The translations under genes and the position numbers were made by a program. A stretch of DNA of 64,000 nucleotides from Metabacillus arenae (GTDB lineage: Bacteria > Bacillota > Bacilli > Bacillales > Bacillaceae). Positions 1 through 9,263 of this stretch are shown piece by piece. The notes beneath the pieces are model-generated. The model worked only from the letters and a program-made list of their open reading frames with translations, did not search any database and was not told the DNA's origin. Each line of letters begins with the position of its first letter. The first letter of the stretch is position 1. The stretch covers positions 23,915 to 87,914 of the forward strand of contig NZ_JACXAI010000026.1 in NCBI RefSeq assembly GCF_014773385.1, written 5' to 3'.

Positions 1-581
1 TTGCTTCACCCTTACAGCGATTCCTATCCTTCAATCACATTATGCTAAACTTTTTATCAAACGCTGTAATCTTATTAGTGATTATTTACAGTAAAGATTC
101 CTTGAATCTGAACCCAGCTCAAACAGGGATCCTTTTATCTGCAGCAGGTCTGGGTAATATTGCAGCTGTGTTATTATTAGACCGTATGAAATGGCTTACT
201 TGGCGAACCCTTTATTTCTTTTCAACGTTTGTTACTTTGATAGGAATCTTATGTATTAGCACTGGAAATCATTTTTACGTTCTTTTCATTGGGATGTTTT
301 TGTTTGACGGGGCATTGTCAATGGGGTTTGTTATTCATGGGACTAGTAGACAATCTGTTACACCTGACCGATTGCTTTCACGAATTAGCAGCGGCGGTCT
401 TTTTATTTCTGGTATAGCCACTATTACTGGACATCTGTATGCTGGCGGATTGGCTGAAATGCTCGGCGCAAGGCTGGGATTACTATTTTGCAGTGTCTTG
501 CTGGTACTTGCGATTCTTTATTCTTTGTCAAAAAAAGAAATGCGACTTACCTTACAGGAGCTGGAGCCGGAAAAAGAATAA
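1..581 (+). CDS. MFS transporter, C-terminal part (cut by window edge)
   Basis: The reading frame is already open at base 3 with no stop upstream, so this is the 3' part of a longer gene and the ATG at 42 is internal. About 190 residues are visible with five or six hydrophobic segments and small-residue-rich helices such as GILLSAAGLGNIAAVLLL, followed by a charged tail ending in ELEPEKE. This matches the C-terminal half of a major facilitator superfamily exporter of the macrolide/DHA3 kind. The substrate cannot be told from this part. It converges on the methyltransferase gene and the two share a hairpin at the junction. MFS assignment is fairly sure; subfamily is a guess. Confidence 0.75.
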   Translation, partial: ASPLQRFLSFNHIMLNFLSNAVILLVIIYSKDSLNLNPAQTGILLSAAGLGNIAAVLLLDRMKWLTWRTLYFFSTFVTLIGILCISTGNHFYVLFIGMFLFDGALSMGFVIHGTSRQSVTPDRLLSRISSGGLFISGIATITGHLYAGGLAEMLGARLGLLFCSVLLVLAILYSLSKKEMRLTLQELEPEKE

Positions 582-613
582 CACGAACAATTCGCAGTAA
601 TGTTCATGTTATC
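574..613. terminator. Bidirectional terminator between MFS and methyltransferase genes
   Basis: Inverted repeat ATAACAcGAACA / TGTTCaTGTTAT with an 11-nt loop, overlapping the MFS stop codon and lying just beyond the methyltransferase stop. On the minus strand it is followed by a T-rich run, so it best fits the methyltransferase transcript. Confidence 0.6.
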
Positions 614-1364
614 CTTTAATCGCTTCAAATGTAAACGTCTGATCATGATGAGAAGGTTCTTTTTCATATTGATAATCCGCTGAAAGAGTAATGCCTGAGA
701 ATCCAATCCGTTCTAATATTAATTTGAACTCTTTTATTCCATACCATCTTTGCGGAAGTCGCTGAAGCTCACTTTTCATTAATTCTCCTTGTTTCCATTT
801 CTCATATTTCAAGAAACTTACACTGTATTGATTCAAAAAGTCTACTTCAACCATCTTAGTCTCAAGAGTGATCAATTCGCCAGCCTTTGTATTCCACGAC
901 TTCGTTGTGACTGTATTTGGAGACAACTCATTTTGTAAATATAGATCAAGGATTAGCTTGCCGCCAGTTTCAAGATGATCGTAGAAATTTTTCAGGGCTT
1001 GAATCGATTCTTTACGGTCTTCAATCAGCAAAAAGGTTCCTGCAGGCAAGATGATAGCCTCGTACTTTTTCGGCAATTTGAAATGATGCATCTCCATTTG
1101 ATAAAGAGTGGGTTTGATTCCCCTTTCCTCGCACCTTCCTCGGCATGATTGCAGCATATGGACAGAATGATCCAATCCTTCTACTTTAAATCCAGCTTCA
1201 AGCAGCGGAATCAAGACTCTCCCAGAACCAGTTCCAGGTTCTAATACATGGCCTGAAACACTTTTTAATCTTTTTTTATAATATTCGATATCACCAAAAG
1301 TATGGCCTAGCGGTTTATCCAGATCGTACACTTCTGTTGCAAGTTCACTATAAGAATGAAACAT
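609..1364 (-). CDS. Class I SAM-dependent methyltransferase
   Basis: A 251-residue cytosolic protein. The S-adenosylmethionine site is visible near residues 41-50 as VLEPGTGSGRVL (motif I, E/DxGxGxG), with an acidic end to the next strand (VEGLDHS) and motif IV-like AIILPAGTFLLIEDR. This is the Methyltransf_25/11 type Rossmann fold. The methyl acceptor is unknown. It is downstream of and in the same direction as an ArsR-type regulator gene (about 150 bp apart), so it may be controlled by it. Family is confident, substrate is not. Confidence 0.8.
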   Translation of the reverse strand: MFHSYSELATEVYDLDKPLGHTFGDIEYYKKRLKSVSGHVLEPGTGSGRVLIPLLEAGFKVEGLDHSVHMLQSCRGRCEERGIKPTLYQMEMHHFKLPKKYEAIILPAGTFLLIEDRKESIQALKNFYDHLETGGKLILDLYLQNELSPNTVTTKSWNTKAGELITLETKMVEVDFLNQYSVSFLKYEKWKQGELMKSELQRLPQRWYGIKEFKLILERIGFSGITLSADYQYEKEPSHHDQTFTFEAIKG

Positions 1365-1516
1365 TCAAGTCTTTACCTCCCGCAATTGCTTGAATAGCTT
1401 GGCACACTTTATAAAGAGTGAGAGCTGATCTTTTCCTTATTAGGTATTCCCAACTTTACTGTAATTTCTTCTTATGTTTTGGAAAACGCTTGTGCTACAT
1501 AATCAAAATGCTGCAA

Positions 1517-1834
1517 TTACCCAATATGAAATAAACAACAAAGCTTTTTAGACAGCAGGTGGTTCGCTTCTTTTTCATTTAATTCATAATAGCTCCAAGT
1601 TCCTTTTGTTGTTTTTATTATAAGGCTTGCATCCAATAAGATTTTCAAATGATAGGAAAGCTTTGATTGCGGCATTTCTACCACATCACTTAAATCACAA
1701 ACACACACACTTCCTCTCTTTACAATCTCATTCAGAATTTGTAATCTCTTCTTGTCAGCCAGTGCCTTAAATTTCTTCTCATAAAGCTCAAAGGTTTGCT
1801 CTATGGATAAATCTTTATGGATGAATTCTGCCAT
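1517..1834 (-). CDS. ArsR/SmtB-family metalloregulator-like repressor
   Basis: A 105-residue winged-helix protein. Residues 22-35 (FKALADKKRLQILN) are the ArsR opening helix and MPQSKLSYHLKILLDASLI is the recognition helix and turn. The sequence SVCVCDLSD has Cys44 and Cys46 placed like the ArsR-type CVC metal or thiol site, and a second Cys pair sits near the C-terminus (99-100). In this family, metal or thiol-reactive ligand binding releases the repressor from DNA. The ligand cannot be named. Its likely targets are itself and the methyltransferase downstream. Ribosome site GGAGG precedes the ATG. Confidence 0.85.
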   Translation of the reverse strand: MAEFIHKDLSIEQTFELYEKKFKALADKKRLQILNEIVKRGSVCVCDLSDVVEMPQSKLSYHLKILLDASLIIKTTKGTWSYYELNEKEANHLLSKKLCCLFHIG

Positions 1835-2252
1835 TTACGTTCCTCCTGTAGGAAAATTCAGTTAACGCTTCACCTATGTGAGTTTTTTTGGGGGATTCTT
1901 TAATTATCTTCATTATAGAAAAGCGAATCTTATCCAACAAGCTTTCAATTTTATTTCTAAATAAAGACAATTTGCTTCAAGTATCACATCAGATCTCAAT
2001 TTTTTGTTTTATCAGAACGAAGTTTTTGAGACAGCCTTTTTATTCGACGTATTTCCCCAGAAATATTTCCGGGGAAACATTTTCTCGTAAGATCAGACAA
2101 AAATAAGACTAAAAACTTAATGGCGGCTTGTCCAATGCTGACAAATAAAGAGGAGCCTTCTGGAAAAAAGTTATTTTTGCCCTGTTTGGAGACTTGCTTA
2201 TAACCTTAAACTATTTAGCGTTTGAACTCGATAAAGATAACATTCTTTTGAT
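1835..2252. other. Gene-poor spacer
   Basis: AT-rich intergenic DNA upstream of the ArsR gene. A 72-codon frame on the plus strand (1888-2106) has no ribosome site and no recognisable similarity and is probably chance. I see no RNA gene or repeat here. Confidence 0.5.
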
Positions 2253-2287
2253 AAAAAAATCGGCCAAGGATTGGCCGATTTTTTTCT
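2253..2287 (-). terminator. Rho-independent terminator of the AEP operon
   Basis: AAAAATCGGCCAA / TTGGCCGATTTTT is a near-perfect hairpin flanked by A- and T-runs, immediately past the stop codon of the DeoR gene, the last gene of the operon. Confidence 0.85.
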
Positions 2288-3062
2288 AGCAGGTTATCCA
2301 TTCACACTTTAATGAAGAAAGCTCCCAGTCTTCAGGAACGGGGACATCTGATAAAACTTTATTAATAGTAGATAGGCTTGCCATTTTAAAATTTGCTTTT
2401 ACGCCTAACTTCGAATGATCAGTAAGCACGAAGGCCTCAGTAGAATTTTTGATAAGAATTTTTGCCATTGATGATTTTTCTAAATCATAACATGTCAGTC
2501 CATCATCAGGAAGAAGTCCATCAATTGAGATAAATGCCTTATCAATAAAAAATTCCTTTGCCATTTGTTCTGCAAGTGAACCCGAAGTTCGATAGTGGCG
2601 GCAGCGGACAATTCCTCCAATAAAGATGACTTCCCCATTAAATTGCTGCTTATTTGCATAGCATAGAAGTTTAGATGCCGCTGGGAACGAGTTTGTGATG
2701 ATCGTTATATTGTTCAGATCGCATAAATTGTGAATCATTTGGAGGGTAGTACTTCCTTCATCAATAAATATGACGTCTCCGTCACTTATAAAAGATACTG
2801 CCCGATCAGCAATCCTGCGCTTTTCTTCAATATGAAGAATTTCTCGTTCGAACATGGATGGCTCTTCTGCTTCACCATCCAATTTCACAGCACCGCCGTA
2901 TACTTTCTTTAGCTTTCGTTCACTTTCCAATTCTTCAAGATATCTGCGTATTGTCTCAGTAGAAACAGCGAAGCTTTGTGCAAGATCATTCACACGTACT
3001 TTCCCATTCTGATCAATGAGTTCGATAATCACTCGTTTTCTTTCCTCAGCTAATAAAGACAT
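2286..3062 (-). CDS. DeoR/GlpR-family transcriptional regulator of the AEP operon
   Basis: A 258-residue protein. The N-terminal helix-turn-helix reads VNDLAQSFAVSTETIRRYLE (about residues 24-43). The C-terminal sugar-phosphate-binding (ISOCOT-like) domain shows FIDEGSTT, IITNSFPAA and GG motifs. DeoR proteins are usually repressors relieved by a phosphorylated metabolite. It is the last gene of the seven-gene phosphonate operon, starting 3 nt after the dehydrogenase-like gene, so regulation of AEP use is inferred. An unusual point: AEP operons are more often controlled by LysR or GntR proteins. The ligand could be a phosphonate or phosphate ester. Confidence 0.85.
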   Translation of the reverse strand: MSLLAEERKRVIIELIDQNGKVRVNDLAQSFAVSTETIRRYLEELESERKLKKVYGGAVKLDGEAEEPSMFEREILHIEEKRRIADRAVSFISDGDVIFIDEGSTTLQMIHNLCDLNNITIITNSFPAASKLLCYANKQQFNGEVIFIGGIVRCRHYRTSGSLAEQMAKEFFIDKAFISIDGLLPDDGLTCYDLEKSSMAKILIKNSTEAFVLTDHSKLGVKANFKMASLSTINKVLSDVPVPEDWELSSLKCEWITC

Positions 3063-3065
3063 CCT

Positions 3066-4253
3066 CTAAACTCCTTGCTCTATTTTCATTTCTACTTTCG
3101 TTACTTGTTCTTTGACAAATATACCACGTTTTTCTAATTCTTTGAATATAAGGGTGGGATCAATAAAGGCTTCTTCTGGAATGACAATCCCTTTTTGTTG
3201 TACCACTCCTTTGGCCAAAAGTTCTGTCGCAATAGCAAATGGAATGGCAACATTTCTTGTGTAGGCTCTTAGTTTTTCCCAGCCCTTCACACTTCCATCT
3301 GAAGACGGGTGAGTATGGGTGAGAGTATGCTTATACGTGTTGCAGTCTTTTTGACCGATCACTTCAATGTGCAAGGCATATCCATATAACTCCGTCTCAG
3401 TTCCTTCTCTAGATTGATATAAATATTCTGATATACAATCTAAAATACCGACATTCATTCCATTTATTGAAATCTCATCATTCCGTAAAAAACCATACTC
3501 ATATAAAGCGCGCACAAGCTTCATGTTTGGCTCCGGCCATTTACCTCTTACTTCTATTAACTTTACACCTTTCCCACTTAAAGCCTTAGCCAGAGTTTTC
3601 GTCTCAGAATGAGGAATAATATATTGGATCCCCTTCCCGTATGGTTCAGGCAGTTCAATTTCTCTTGGTCTTGCAAATGGCGGAACCTGTATAAATTCGC
3701 CATTTTCATAGACGACCCTTGTTGGAAGATTTGGATCGTATTCATAGGTTGTCGTTTCGGTTATTGATTTTGAGAAGGCAATGGGACGATACGATCCATG
3801 GCTTACACGGACAGATTCCACTGTATCAAGCTGACCTGCTGCATGCATCGCCATCATTTGCGTTAATCCAGGCGTCATTCCAAAGCCAGGCAGACATGTC
3901 CTTCCCCTTGAAACAAACAAATCATGGTGCTCATCTTCCTCGCCAAAACCATTTAAATTAATACCATGACAGCCCGCTTCTGCAATACAAGCAGTTGATT
4001 TACCATTTAACGTGATTGTCGTACCATCCATCACAATGTCATAACCTTGCATTTTTTTTACTGTATCCTCATGGTCAAATACGTTCACCTTTATAAAATC
4101 AACACGAGGATCGTCCAGCCATTCTACTACCTTTCTCCCTTCTTCTTCATTAAAATCCGCCACTGTAATTTTTTCAAAAGAAGAGAATTGGACTAAATCT
4201 AAAATTGCTTCTCGACAAATCTTTCCTGCTCCGCCAAGGCAAAATACTTTCAT
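3066..4253 (-). CDS. Saccharopine dehydrogenase-like oxidoreductase in the AEP operon
   Basis: A 395-residue protein with an N-terminal Rossmann motif ([11 protein letters not shown], residues 3-13) and an acidic end to the second strand ([10 protein letters not shown]), which suggests NAD(H). The rest ([39 protein letters not shown]) follows the saccharopine dehydrogenase NADP-binding plus C-terminal domain architecture seen in several amino-acid-like reductases. Its ATG overlaps the phnW stop by 4 nt (ATGA), so it is translationally coupled. Neither PhnW nor PhnX needs such an enzyme. It might act on an amino or imino product linked to AEP or alanine turnover. Function is unknown; operon membership is clear. 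Confidence 0.75.
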   Translation of the reverse strand: MKVFCLGGAGKICREAILDLVQFSSFEKITVADFNEEEGRKVVEWLDDPRVDFIKVNVFDHEDTVKKMQGYDIVMDGTTITLNGKSTACIAEAGCHGINLNGFGEEDEHHDLFVSRGRTCLPGFGMTPGLTQMMAMHAAGQLDTVESVRVSHGSYRPIAFSKSITETTTYEYDPNLPTRVVYENGEFIQVPPFARPREIELPEPYGKGIQYIIPHSETKTLAKALSGKGVKLIEVRGKWPEPNMKLVRALYEYGFLRNDEISINGMNVGILDCISEYLYQSREGTETELYGYALHIEVIGQKDCNTYKHTLTHTHPSSDGSVKGWEKLRAYTRNVAIPFAIATELLAKGVVQQKGIVIPEEAFIDPTLIFKELEKRGIFVKEQVTKVEMKIEQGV

Positions 4254-5371
4254 ACACTAAAAACCCCCTCACTTAAGTTTACGTCCTTCACTGTCTCTAC
4301 TAATCTCTCAATATCTTTAGGATACACTTCACCAATATTTCCTATCCGGAACGTTTCGACCTTAGAAATTTTACCTGGGTATATAACAAAACCTTTTTCT
4401 TTCAACCTTTTATAAAAACTCTCAAATGTAAATTCACGATTTTTTGGATAAAGAAAAGATGTGATAATCGGTGATTGATCCTCTTCTTTTAGAAGTGGTT
4501 TAAAGCCATTTTCCATCATTCCGCCCACTAATCGTTTTTGATTACATCTGTACCTCTCATATCGGGCAGGTACTCCACCTTCTTTTTCAAGCTCCAATAA
4601 TGCTTGGTAAAATGCCCTGACCACATGGGTTGGAGAAGTAAACCGCCACTTTCCATGGTGCTCTTCCATTGTTCTATATTGATCATACAAATCTAGTGAT
4701 AACGATCTGGCAAAACCTTTACAACCTTCAAGCTCTGCCCGATTTGCAATAACAAATCCGAACCCGGGTACACCTTGAATGCATTTATTTGCACTGCTAA
4801 TTAAGTAATCTATTCTAAGCGCTGAGACATCTATTTGAATTCCTCCAAAGCTGCTCATCGCATCAACAATTGTCACTTTGTGATATTCCTTTGCTAAGCG
4901 GCATACTTCTTCAATCGGATTGAGCATACCTGTTGTTGTTTCACAATGAACGACAGCAACATGAGTAATATCAAGATCTGTGTCCAATATTTTCTTTATC
5001 TCTGAAAGATTTGTTGAAGATCTCTCATCAGTTACACTAACGGCAACAGGTATATTCAGCATTTTTGCCATTTGAACAATCCGGTCCCCATATGCTCCAT
5101 TGGTTGCGATTAATAGCTTTCCTTTATCCTGTGGAATGACAGAGCCAATAACCGATTCTACGCAAAACGTTCCGCTTCCCTGCATGAGGACTGCAGTATA
5201 AGCATCCGAATCGTTAGCTGCTAAAGCTGTTAACCTGTTTCTTACTTCTTGAACCAATTCATTATAATCTTGATCCCATGTGCACCAGTCTCTAAGCATA
5301 GACATGCGAACTTCTTTAGAAGTCGATAGCGGTCCTGGTGTTAAAAGCAAATAAGGATTTTCCATGTCCAC
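4250..5371 (-). CDS. phnW: 2-aminoethylphosphonate-pyruvate transaminase
   Basis: PLP enzyme of fold type I that moves the amino group of 2-aminoethylphosphonate to pyruvate, giving phosphonoacetaldehyde and L-alanine. The family opening [14 protein letters not shown] is present. Asp170 ([11 protein letters not shown]) is placed to bind the PLP pyridine nitrogen and Lys196 ([13 protein letters not shown]) is the Schiff-base lysine. The full length is 373 residues, usual for PhnW. The GTG at 5371 is the longest start; the ATG at 5365 behind GGTGGGG is also plausible. It lies 14 nt after phnX and overlaps the next gene. Confidence 0.95.
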   Translation of the reverse strand: MDMENPYLLLTPGPLSTSKEVRMSMLRDWCTWDQDYNELVQEVRNRLTALAANDSDAYTAVLMQGSGTFCVESVIGSVIPQDKGKLLIATNGAYGDRIVQMAKMLNIPVAVSVTDERSSTNLSEIKKILDTDLDITHVAVVHCETTTGMLNPIEEVCRLAKEYHKVTIVDAMSSFGGIQIDVSALRIDYLISSANKCIQGVPGFGFVIANRAELEGCKGFARSLSLDLYDQYRTMEEHHGKWRFTSPTHVVRAFYQALLELEKEGGVPARYERYRCNQKRLVGGMMENGFKPLLKEEDQSPIITSFLYPKNREFTFESFYKRLKEKGFVIYPGKISKVETFRIGNIGEVYPKDIERLVETVKDVNLSEGVFSV

Positions 5372-5385
5372 CCCACCAATCCAAT

Positions 5386-6186
5386 TTAAGAATGATTTAT
5401 ACTTAAATGATTATTTATCTCCTCAAGAACACTAGGAAGCTCTTCAAAGCGATCAATTACATAGTGAGCTCCAGCTTGGAAGAAACGTTCTCTGATAGCC
5501 GCCATCTTTTCAGTTAATACGCTTGATTCCATTCCTTCAACCTCTTCCTGCGAAAGTCCAAGCTCATTACTTCCTAAAATAATCCCAACTGTCAACATAC
5601 CGGCATTTAGCCCTTCCTTCATATCTGCCACTGTATCTCCGACCTTCACAAGCCTTTTCATCGGGAAAATGCCTAGCTCCATTGCGTTTAAATAGCACAT
5701 CCAAGGAAAAGGCCGCCCTTCTTTCACATCATCAGGAGTAGCAAGATAGTCAGGTTCATACCCTTTTTCCTTTGCTTTAGGTGCGACAATATTCATCATA
5801 TCCTTTGTATAGCCTGTGGTTGAGCCGATTTTATACCCTAGCTCGCGAAGCTGTTCAACAGTTTGCAAAACTCCTGGAATCGGGGTTGTATACTGAGGAA
5901 GTACTTCAAACAGCATATATTCAAAATTTTCGTACATTTCATTGATATCCCTTTGAGTAGGAGCTTGCCCATGAACCTCAAGCCATTTCCCTTTTACCCG
6001 CGGCATTTCAGCAATTGCCCGGACATGGTCAAGCTTAGGCAGACCCATTGGTTCTCTCGCTTCCTCAGCCGAGATTTCTACACCTTTCTTTTTAAAAATT
6101 TCTATAAATACCTTTAAGGGGGCAAAGCACCCATAATCAATTACTGTTCCAGCCCAATCTAAAACAATACCCTCAACTTTGTTCAT
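5386..6186 (-). CDS. phnX: Phosphonoacetaldehyde hydrolase (phosphonatase)
   Basis: HAD-superfamily enzyme that cleaves the C-P bond of phosphonoacetaldehyde to acetaldehyde and phosphate. The nucleophile Asp10 lies in [10 protein letters not shown] (DWAGT is the phosphonatase signature) and Lys51 in [12 protein letters not shown] is the cap-domain lysine that forms the Schiff base. Motif III and IV residues follow ([12 protein letters not shown]). The length of 266 is typical. A clear GGAGGA site precedes the ATG. It is placed between the permease and phnW in one operon, completing the classic two-step AEP route. Confidence 0.95.
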   Translation of the reverse strand: MNKVEGIVLDWAGTVIDYGCFAPLKVFIEIFKKKGVEISAEEAREPMGLPKLDHVRAIAEMPRVKGKWLEVHGQAPTQRDINEMYENFEYMLFEVLPQYTTPIPGVLQTVEQLRELGYKIGSTTGYTKDMMNIVAPKAKEKGYEPDYLATPDDVKEGRPFPWMCYLNAMELGIFPMKRLVKVGDTVADMKEGLNAGMLTVGIILGSNELGLSQEEVEGMESSVLTEKMAAIRERFFQAGAHYVIDRFEELPSVLEEINNHLSINHS

Positions 6187-6198
6187 CCTTACTCCTCC

Positions 6199-7956
6199 TT
6201 ATGATTTTTGCCAGATAGCAGATCGCTTTCGAATGGCTTTGGTTGATACTTCGTAGATAATACGTACAGCGATGTTCGTCACGACAATTAAAACACTCAT
6301 GGCTGCGGCAGATGCTACATTTCCTGCATCATCCATATTAACGATCGAAATTGCTGCCAGCTTGAAGTCCGCTGAATATAAGAAAATAACAGCTGAAACG
6401 GTGACCATTGCATTCACAAAATAATACATCGCCATTTCTAAAATGGCCGGCAGGCACATCGGCAATGTGATCGTAAAAAATGTTTTATAGAACGGAACTC
6501 CCATTGATTCAGACACTAAGTCATATTCCTTATCCAACTTTTTCAATGCTGTTGTCGCCGTTATAAACGTGACAGAATAAAAGTGGACAATATTTGCAAT
6601 AACAATAATTGCGATCGTTCCATATAAAAAGTTGAAAGGATTGCTTAATTCAAATCCAAACAACGTAAAATCCTGTTTACTAAAAAAGAAAATGTAACTT
6701 AAACCAATGACTAAACCTGGGACTGCCAAAGGTAAAATGGATAGAAAGTAGCTTATCTTTCTTAGTCCTGTCATTCTCCTGAACTTTTCAATGACATATG
6801 CATAAATAAACGTAAAGATTGTTCCAAAGACTGCTGTGAGCGCCGAAGCTATTAAACTATTTTTATATGCGGATAATCCATCTCCAGAGAAGCTATTAAA
6901 CTGAAAATGTTCAATGGTTAAACTCAAATCGTAGGGCCAAATTTTGACACTCGCTGCAAGCAAAACGGAAAGCATTAGGATCAAAATCACCATTGATATA
7001 CCCGAACAATAGAAGAAAGCAAGTATATCTCTCCGCTTATTTTTCTTCAGTTGGTAGGGAACAGATTTTGATGTTAAATAGTTTACTTGTTTTCTTTGAG
7101 TGAATTGATCTATTCCAAAAGCAAAGACTGCCGGCAGCATTAAGATCATCCCTACTGCAGCTCCCATTGCCATATTTTGTTGACCAATCACTTGTTTATA
7201 AACATCTGTTGCGAGCACATCATACTGCCCGCCTAAAATCTTAGGCGCTCCATAGTCGGTAAAGCTTAATGTGAAGACGACAAACAGAGAACTAATCAAG
7301 CCATATTTAACGGATGGAAGTGTAATAACAAAAAACTTTTTCATATTGTTTGCTCCCATCGTATCAGCTGCTTCATATAGGCGATTATCTGACCCTTGCA
7401 AAGCAACAACCATAATGAGAAAAGCTTGCGGAAAGGTGTAAATCACCTCTGCTATCACAATCCCAATTGGGCCATATAAATCAATTTTCACCCCCGGCAG
7501 CATGTTAAAAAATCCATTTGTAACCATCCCTTGGTTCCCAAATAAATACACAAGCGCTATCCCATGCATCATTGTAGGAGCGAATAAAGGTAATAACGCT
7601 GAATATCGAAAGAACGTCTTCCCTTTGACATTGGTTCGTACGATTGCATAGCTATAGGCGAAAGCAAGACTCACAGATAGTACAGTAGTTAGAGTTGAAA
7701 CAAATAGCGTGTTTTGTAAAGACTGCAGGAGAGCGGGTGTTTGAAAATATCGTATAAAGTTCTCGAGTCCTGCAAATGCTCCTTTTTCATTTAAAAAAGC
7801 TTGTACAAACAATGACAGCAGCGGAAACACAAGGACAATACATAGGGACAACACCACGAGGAAAATAAGAATCCGCTGCAGCCACTCGTTTGTACCAGCT
7901 TTTTGCCTGATCGCTTTTTTCTTATTAAAAATCGCTACCTTTTCTGCTAATTGCAT
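6199..7956 (-). CDS. Double-length ABC permease for 2-aminoethylphosphonate
   Basis: A 585-residue inner-membrane protein with two successive binding-protein-dependent permease domains. Each half has about six membrane segments and an EAA-type loop (YEAADTMGANNMKKFFVITLP near 200; VSESMGVPFYKTFFTITLPM near 490). It is of the FbpB/ThiP/PhnU-PhnV fused kind, so a single chain would form the whole channel. The ATG directly follows the TAA of the ATPase gene (TAAATG). AEP as cargo is inferred from phnX and phnW next door. Family is confident. Confidence 0.85.
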   Translation of the reverse strand: MQLAEKVAIFNKKKAIRQKAGTNEWLQRILIFLVVLSLCIVLVFPLLSLFVQAFLNEKGAFAGLENFIRYFQTPALLQSLQNTLFVSTLTTVLSVSLAFAYSYAIVRTNVKGKTFFRYSALLPLFAPTMMHGIALVYLFGNQGMVTNGFFNMLPGVKIDLYGPIGIVIAEVIYTFPQAFLIMVVALQGSDNRLYEAADTMGANNMKKFFVITLPSVKYGLISSLFVVFTLSFTDYGAPKILGGQYDVLATDVYKQVIGQQNMAMGAAVGMILMLPAVFAFGIDQFTQRKQVNYLTSKSVPYQLKKNKRRDILAFFYCSGISMVILILMLSVLLAASVKIWPYDLSLTIEHFQFNSFSGDGLSAYKNSLIASALTAVFGTIFTFIYAYVIEKFRRMTGLRKISYFLSILPLAVPGLVIGLSYIFFFSKQDFTLFGFELSNPFNFLYGTIAIIVIANIVHFYSVTFITATTALKKLDKEYDLVSESMGVPFYKTFFTITLPMCLPAILEMAMYYFVNAMVTVSAVIFLYSADFKLAAISIVNMDDAGNVASAAAMSVLIVVTNIAVRIIYEVSTKAIRKRSAIWQKS

Positions 7957-8970
7957 TTAAACAACCACCTGTTCCTTATATGCTAGTATGCGGTTTTCAG
8001 GTAAGGTAATCGCCAATTGGCTGCCTTTTTGGATGTTTAGCCTATGGGCGATATGAGCGGAAACATCCACCTTTACTAATTCATTGAATAACGAAGATGT
8101 TGGTTCAACAACCTTTACTTTTAGGCGGTAAACAGGGCCTTTAAATTCAACAGTCTCTACAATAGACAACAAACCATTTTCCTCTGTAACTTTAATATGC
8201 TCAGGCCGTATTGCTACAACATCCTTAAGATTCGAATGTTTATTGATAAAATTAATCGAACCGATAAAGTCCGCAACAAATGGGTGATTCGGTTGATAAT
8301 AAACTTCTTGTGGAGTACCTGTTTGAACAATCTTCGCATTATTCATCACAATAATTTTGTCTGCCATGGTCAGCGCTTCTTCTTGATCATGGGTGACCAT
8401 GATTGTTGGTATCCCTGTCTTTTCTTGAATCATACGGATTTCATATCTCAACTTTTCCCTGACCTTGGCATCAAGCGCTGACAGCGGCTCATCTAATAAT
8501 AGAAATTCAGGTGATAATGCAAGAGCTCTTGCTAGAGAAACACGCTGCTGCTGTCCACCTGATAACTGCGCAGGATGTTTGTCCATTACATGTAATAGAT
8601 CAACCAGCTCCAGTGCTTCCATTGCTTTTTCACGAACCTGCTGTTTAGGGATTTTCTTAGCTTTTAAACCAAATTCAACATTTTTCAAAGCAGTTAAATT
8701 CGGGAACAAGGCATAGGATTGAAAGACAATGCCGAAGTTCCTTTTAGCAGGCGGTAAATTGGTGATGTCCCTTTCGTTAACATAAATTCTCCCTTTTGTT
8801 GCTTGATCCAAACCGGCAATTAGACGCAATAAAGTAGTTTTCCCGCAGCCACTCGGACCCAGAAGACAAACAAACTCATTTTTATTCATCTGAAAAGAAA
8901 TTTGCTCTAATGCTGTAAATTGTCCAAAGTGCTTGCTGACACCTTCTACCTTTAAAAAAGAATTTGTCAC
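7957..8970 (-). CDS. ABC transporter ATP-binding protein for 2-aminoethylphosphonate
   Basis: A 337-residue cytoplasmic ATPase. Walker A GPSGCGKT at 38-45, Q-loop FQSYALFPNLTA, signature LSGGQQQR, Walker B EFLLLDEPLSALD and the switch His (MVTHDQEEALTMADK) are all present. A C-terminal TOBE/MOP-like domain (VAIRPEHIKV onward) places it with the PotA/FbpC/PhnT group. It powers the fused permease that follows at once. A 100-nt repeat lies between it and the binding-protein gene upstream. Substrate is inferred from the operon. Confidence 0.9.
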   Translation of the reverse strand: MTNSFLKVEGVSKHFGQFTALEQISFQMNKNEFVCLLGPSGCGKTTLLRLIAGLDQATKGRIYVNERDITNLPPAKRNFGIVFQSYALFPNLTALKNVEFGLKAKKIPKQQVREKAMEALELVDLLHVMDKHPAQLSGGQQQRVSLARALALSPEFLLLDEPLSALDAKVREKLRYEIRMIQEKTGIPTIMVTHDQEEALTMADKIIVMNNAKIVQTGTPQEVYYQPNHPFVADFIGSINFINKHSNLKDVVAIRPEHIKVTEENGLLSIVETVEFKGPVYRLKVKVVEPTSSLFNELVKVDVSAHIAHRLNIQKGSQLAITLPENRILAYKEQVVV

Positions 8971-9120
8971 AACTCGTCCACCCTTTCTGGAAGTGAGAAG
9001 CTAGATGCAAGAATATAGAAATCAGCGAAAAACCCGATCTCTTATAAATAACCACCTTAAGCTCCTTCGTACTTTGTCTAACTTTACCTTTTGAATTGAT
9101 AAGAAAATCCTCATGGCCTG

Positions 9121-9220
9121 GTCCTTTGGCGACAAAGACGAGCCGCCAGCAGGTTGTTCTTTAACTTTCTCAGCGGATAGGCTTATGTAGGAGTAGCTGA
9201 TAGCGCCTTGACCCAGACAT
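9121..9220 (+). repeat. Hairpin repeat family, copy 1 (inside AEP operon)
   Basis: Starts GTCCTTTGGCGACAA, has a central hairpin (AGCCgCC...AGGTT / AAC.TT...GG.AGGCT) and ends near ATAGCGCCTTGACCCAGACA. Related copies are at 19994, 20620 and 27413 (minus). It occupies the 293-nt gap between the binding-protein and ATPase genes of the minus-strand AEP operon. Confidence 0.7.
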
Positions 9221-9263
9221 GGGAATTTGCAGCCTTGCCATGAGATCGTTCTGCCAGAATTAT

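Noticed and set aside
1888..2106. 72-codon plus-strand frame
   Set aside because: No ribosome site, low-complexity AT-rich translation, no family resemblance.
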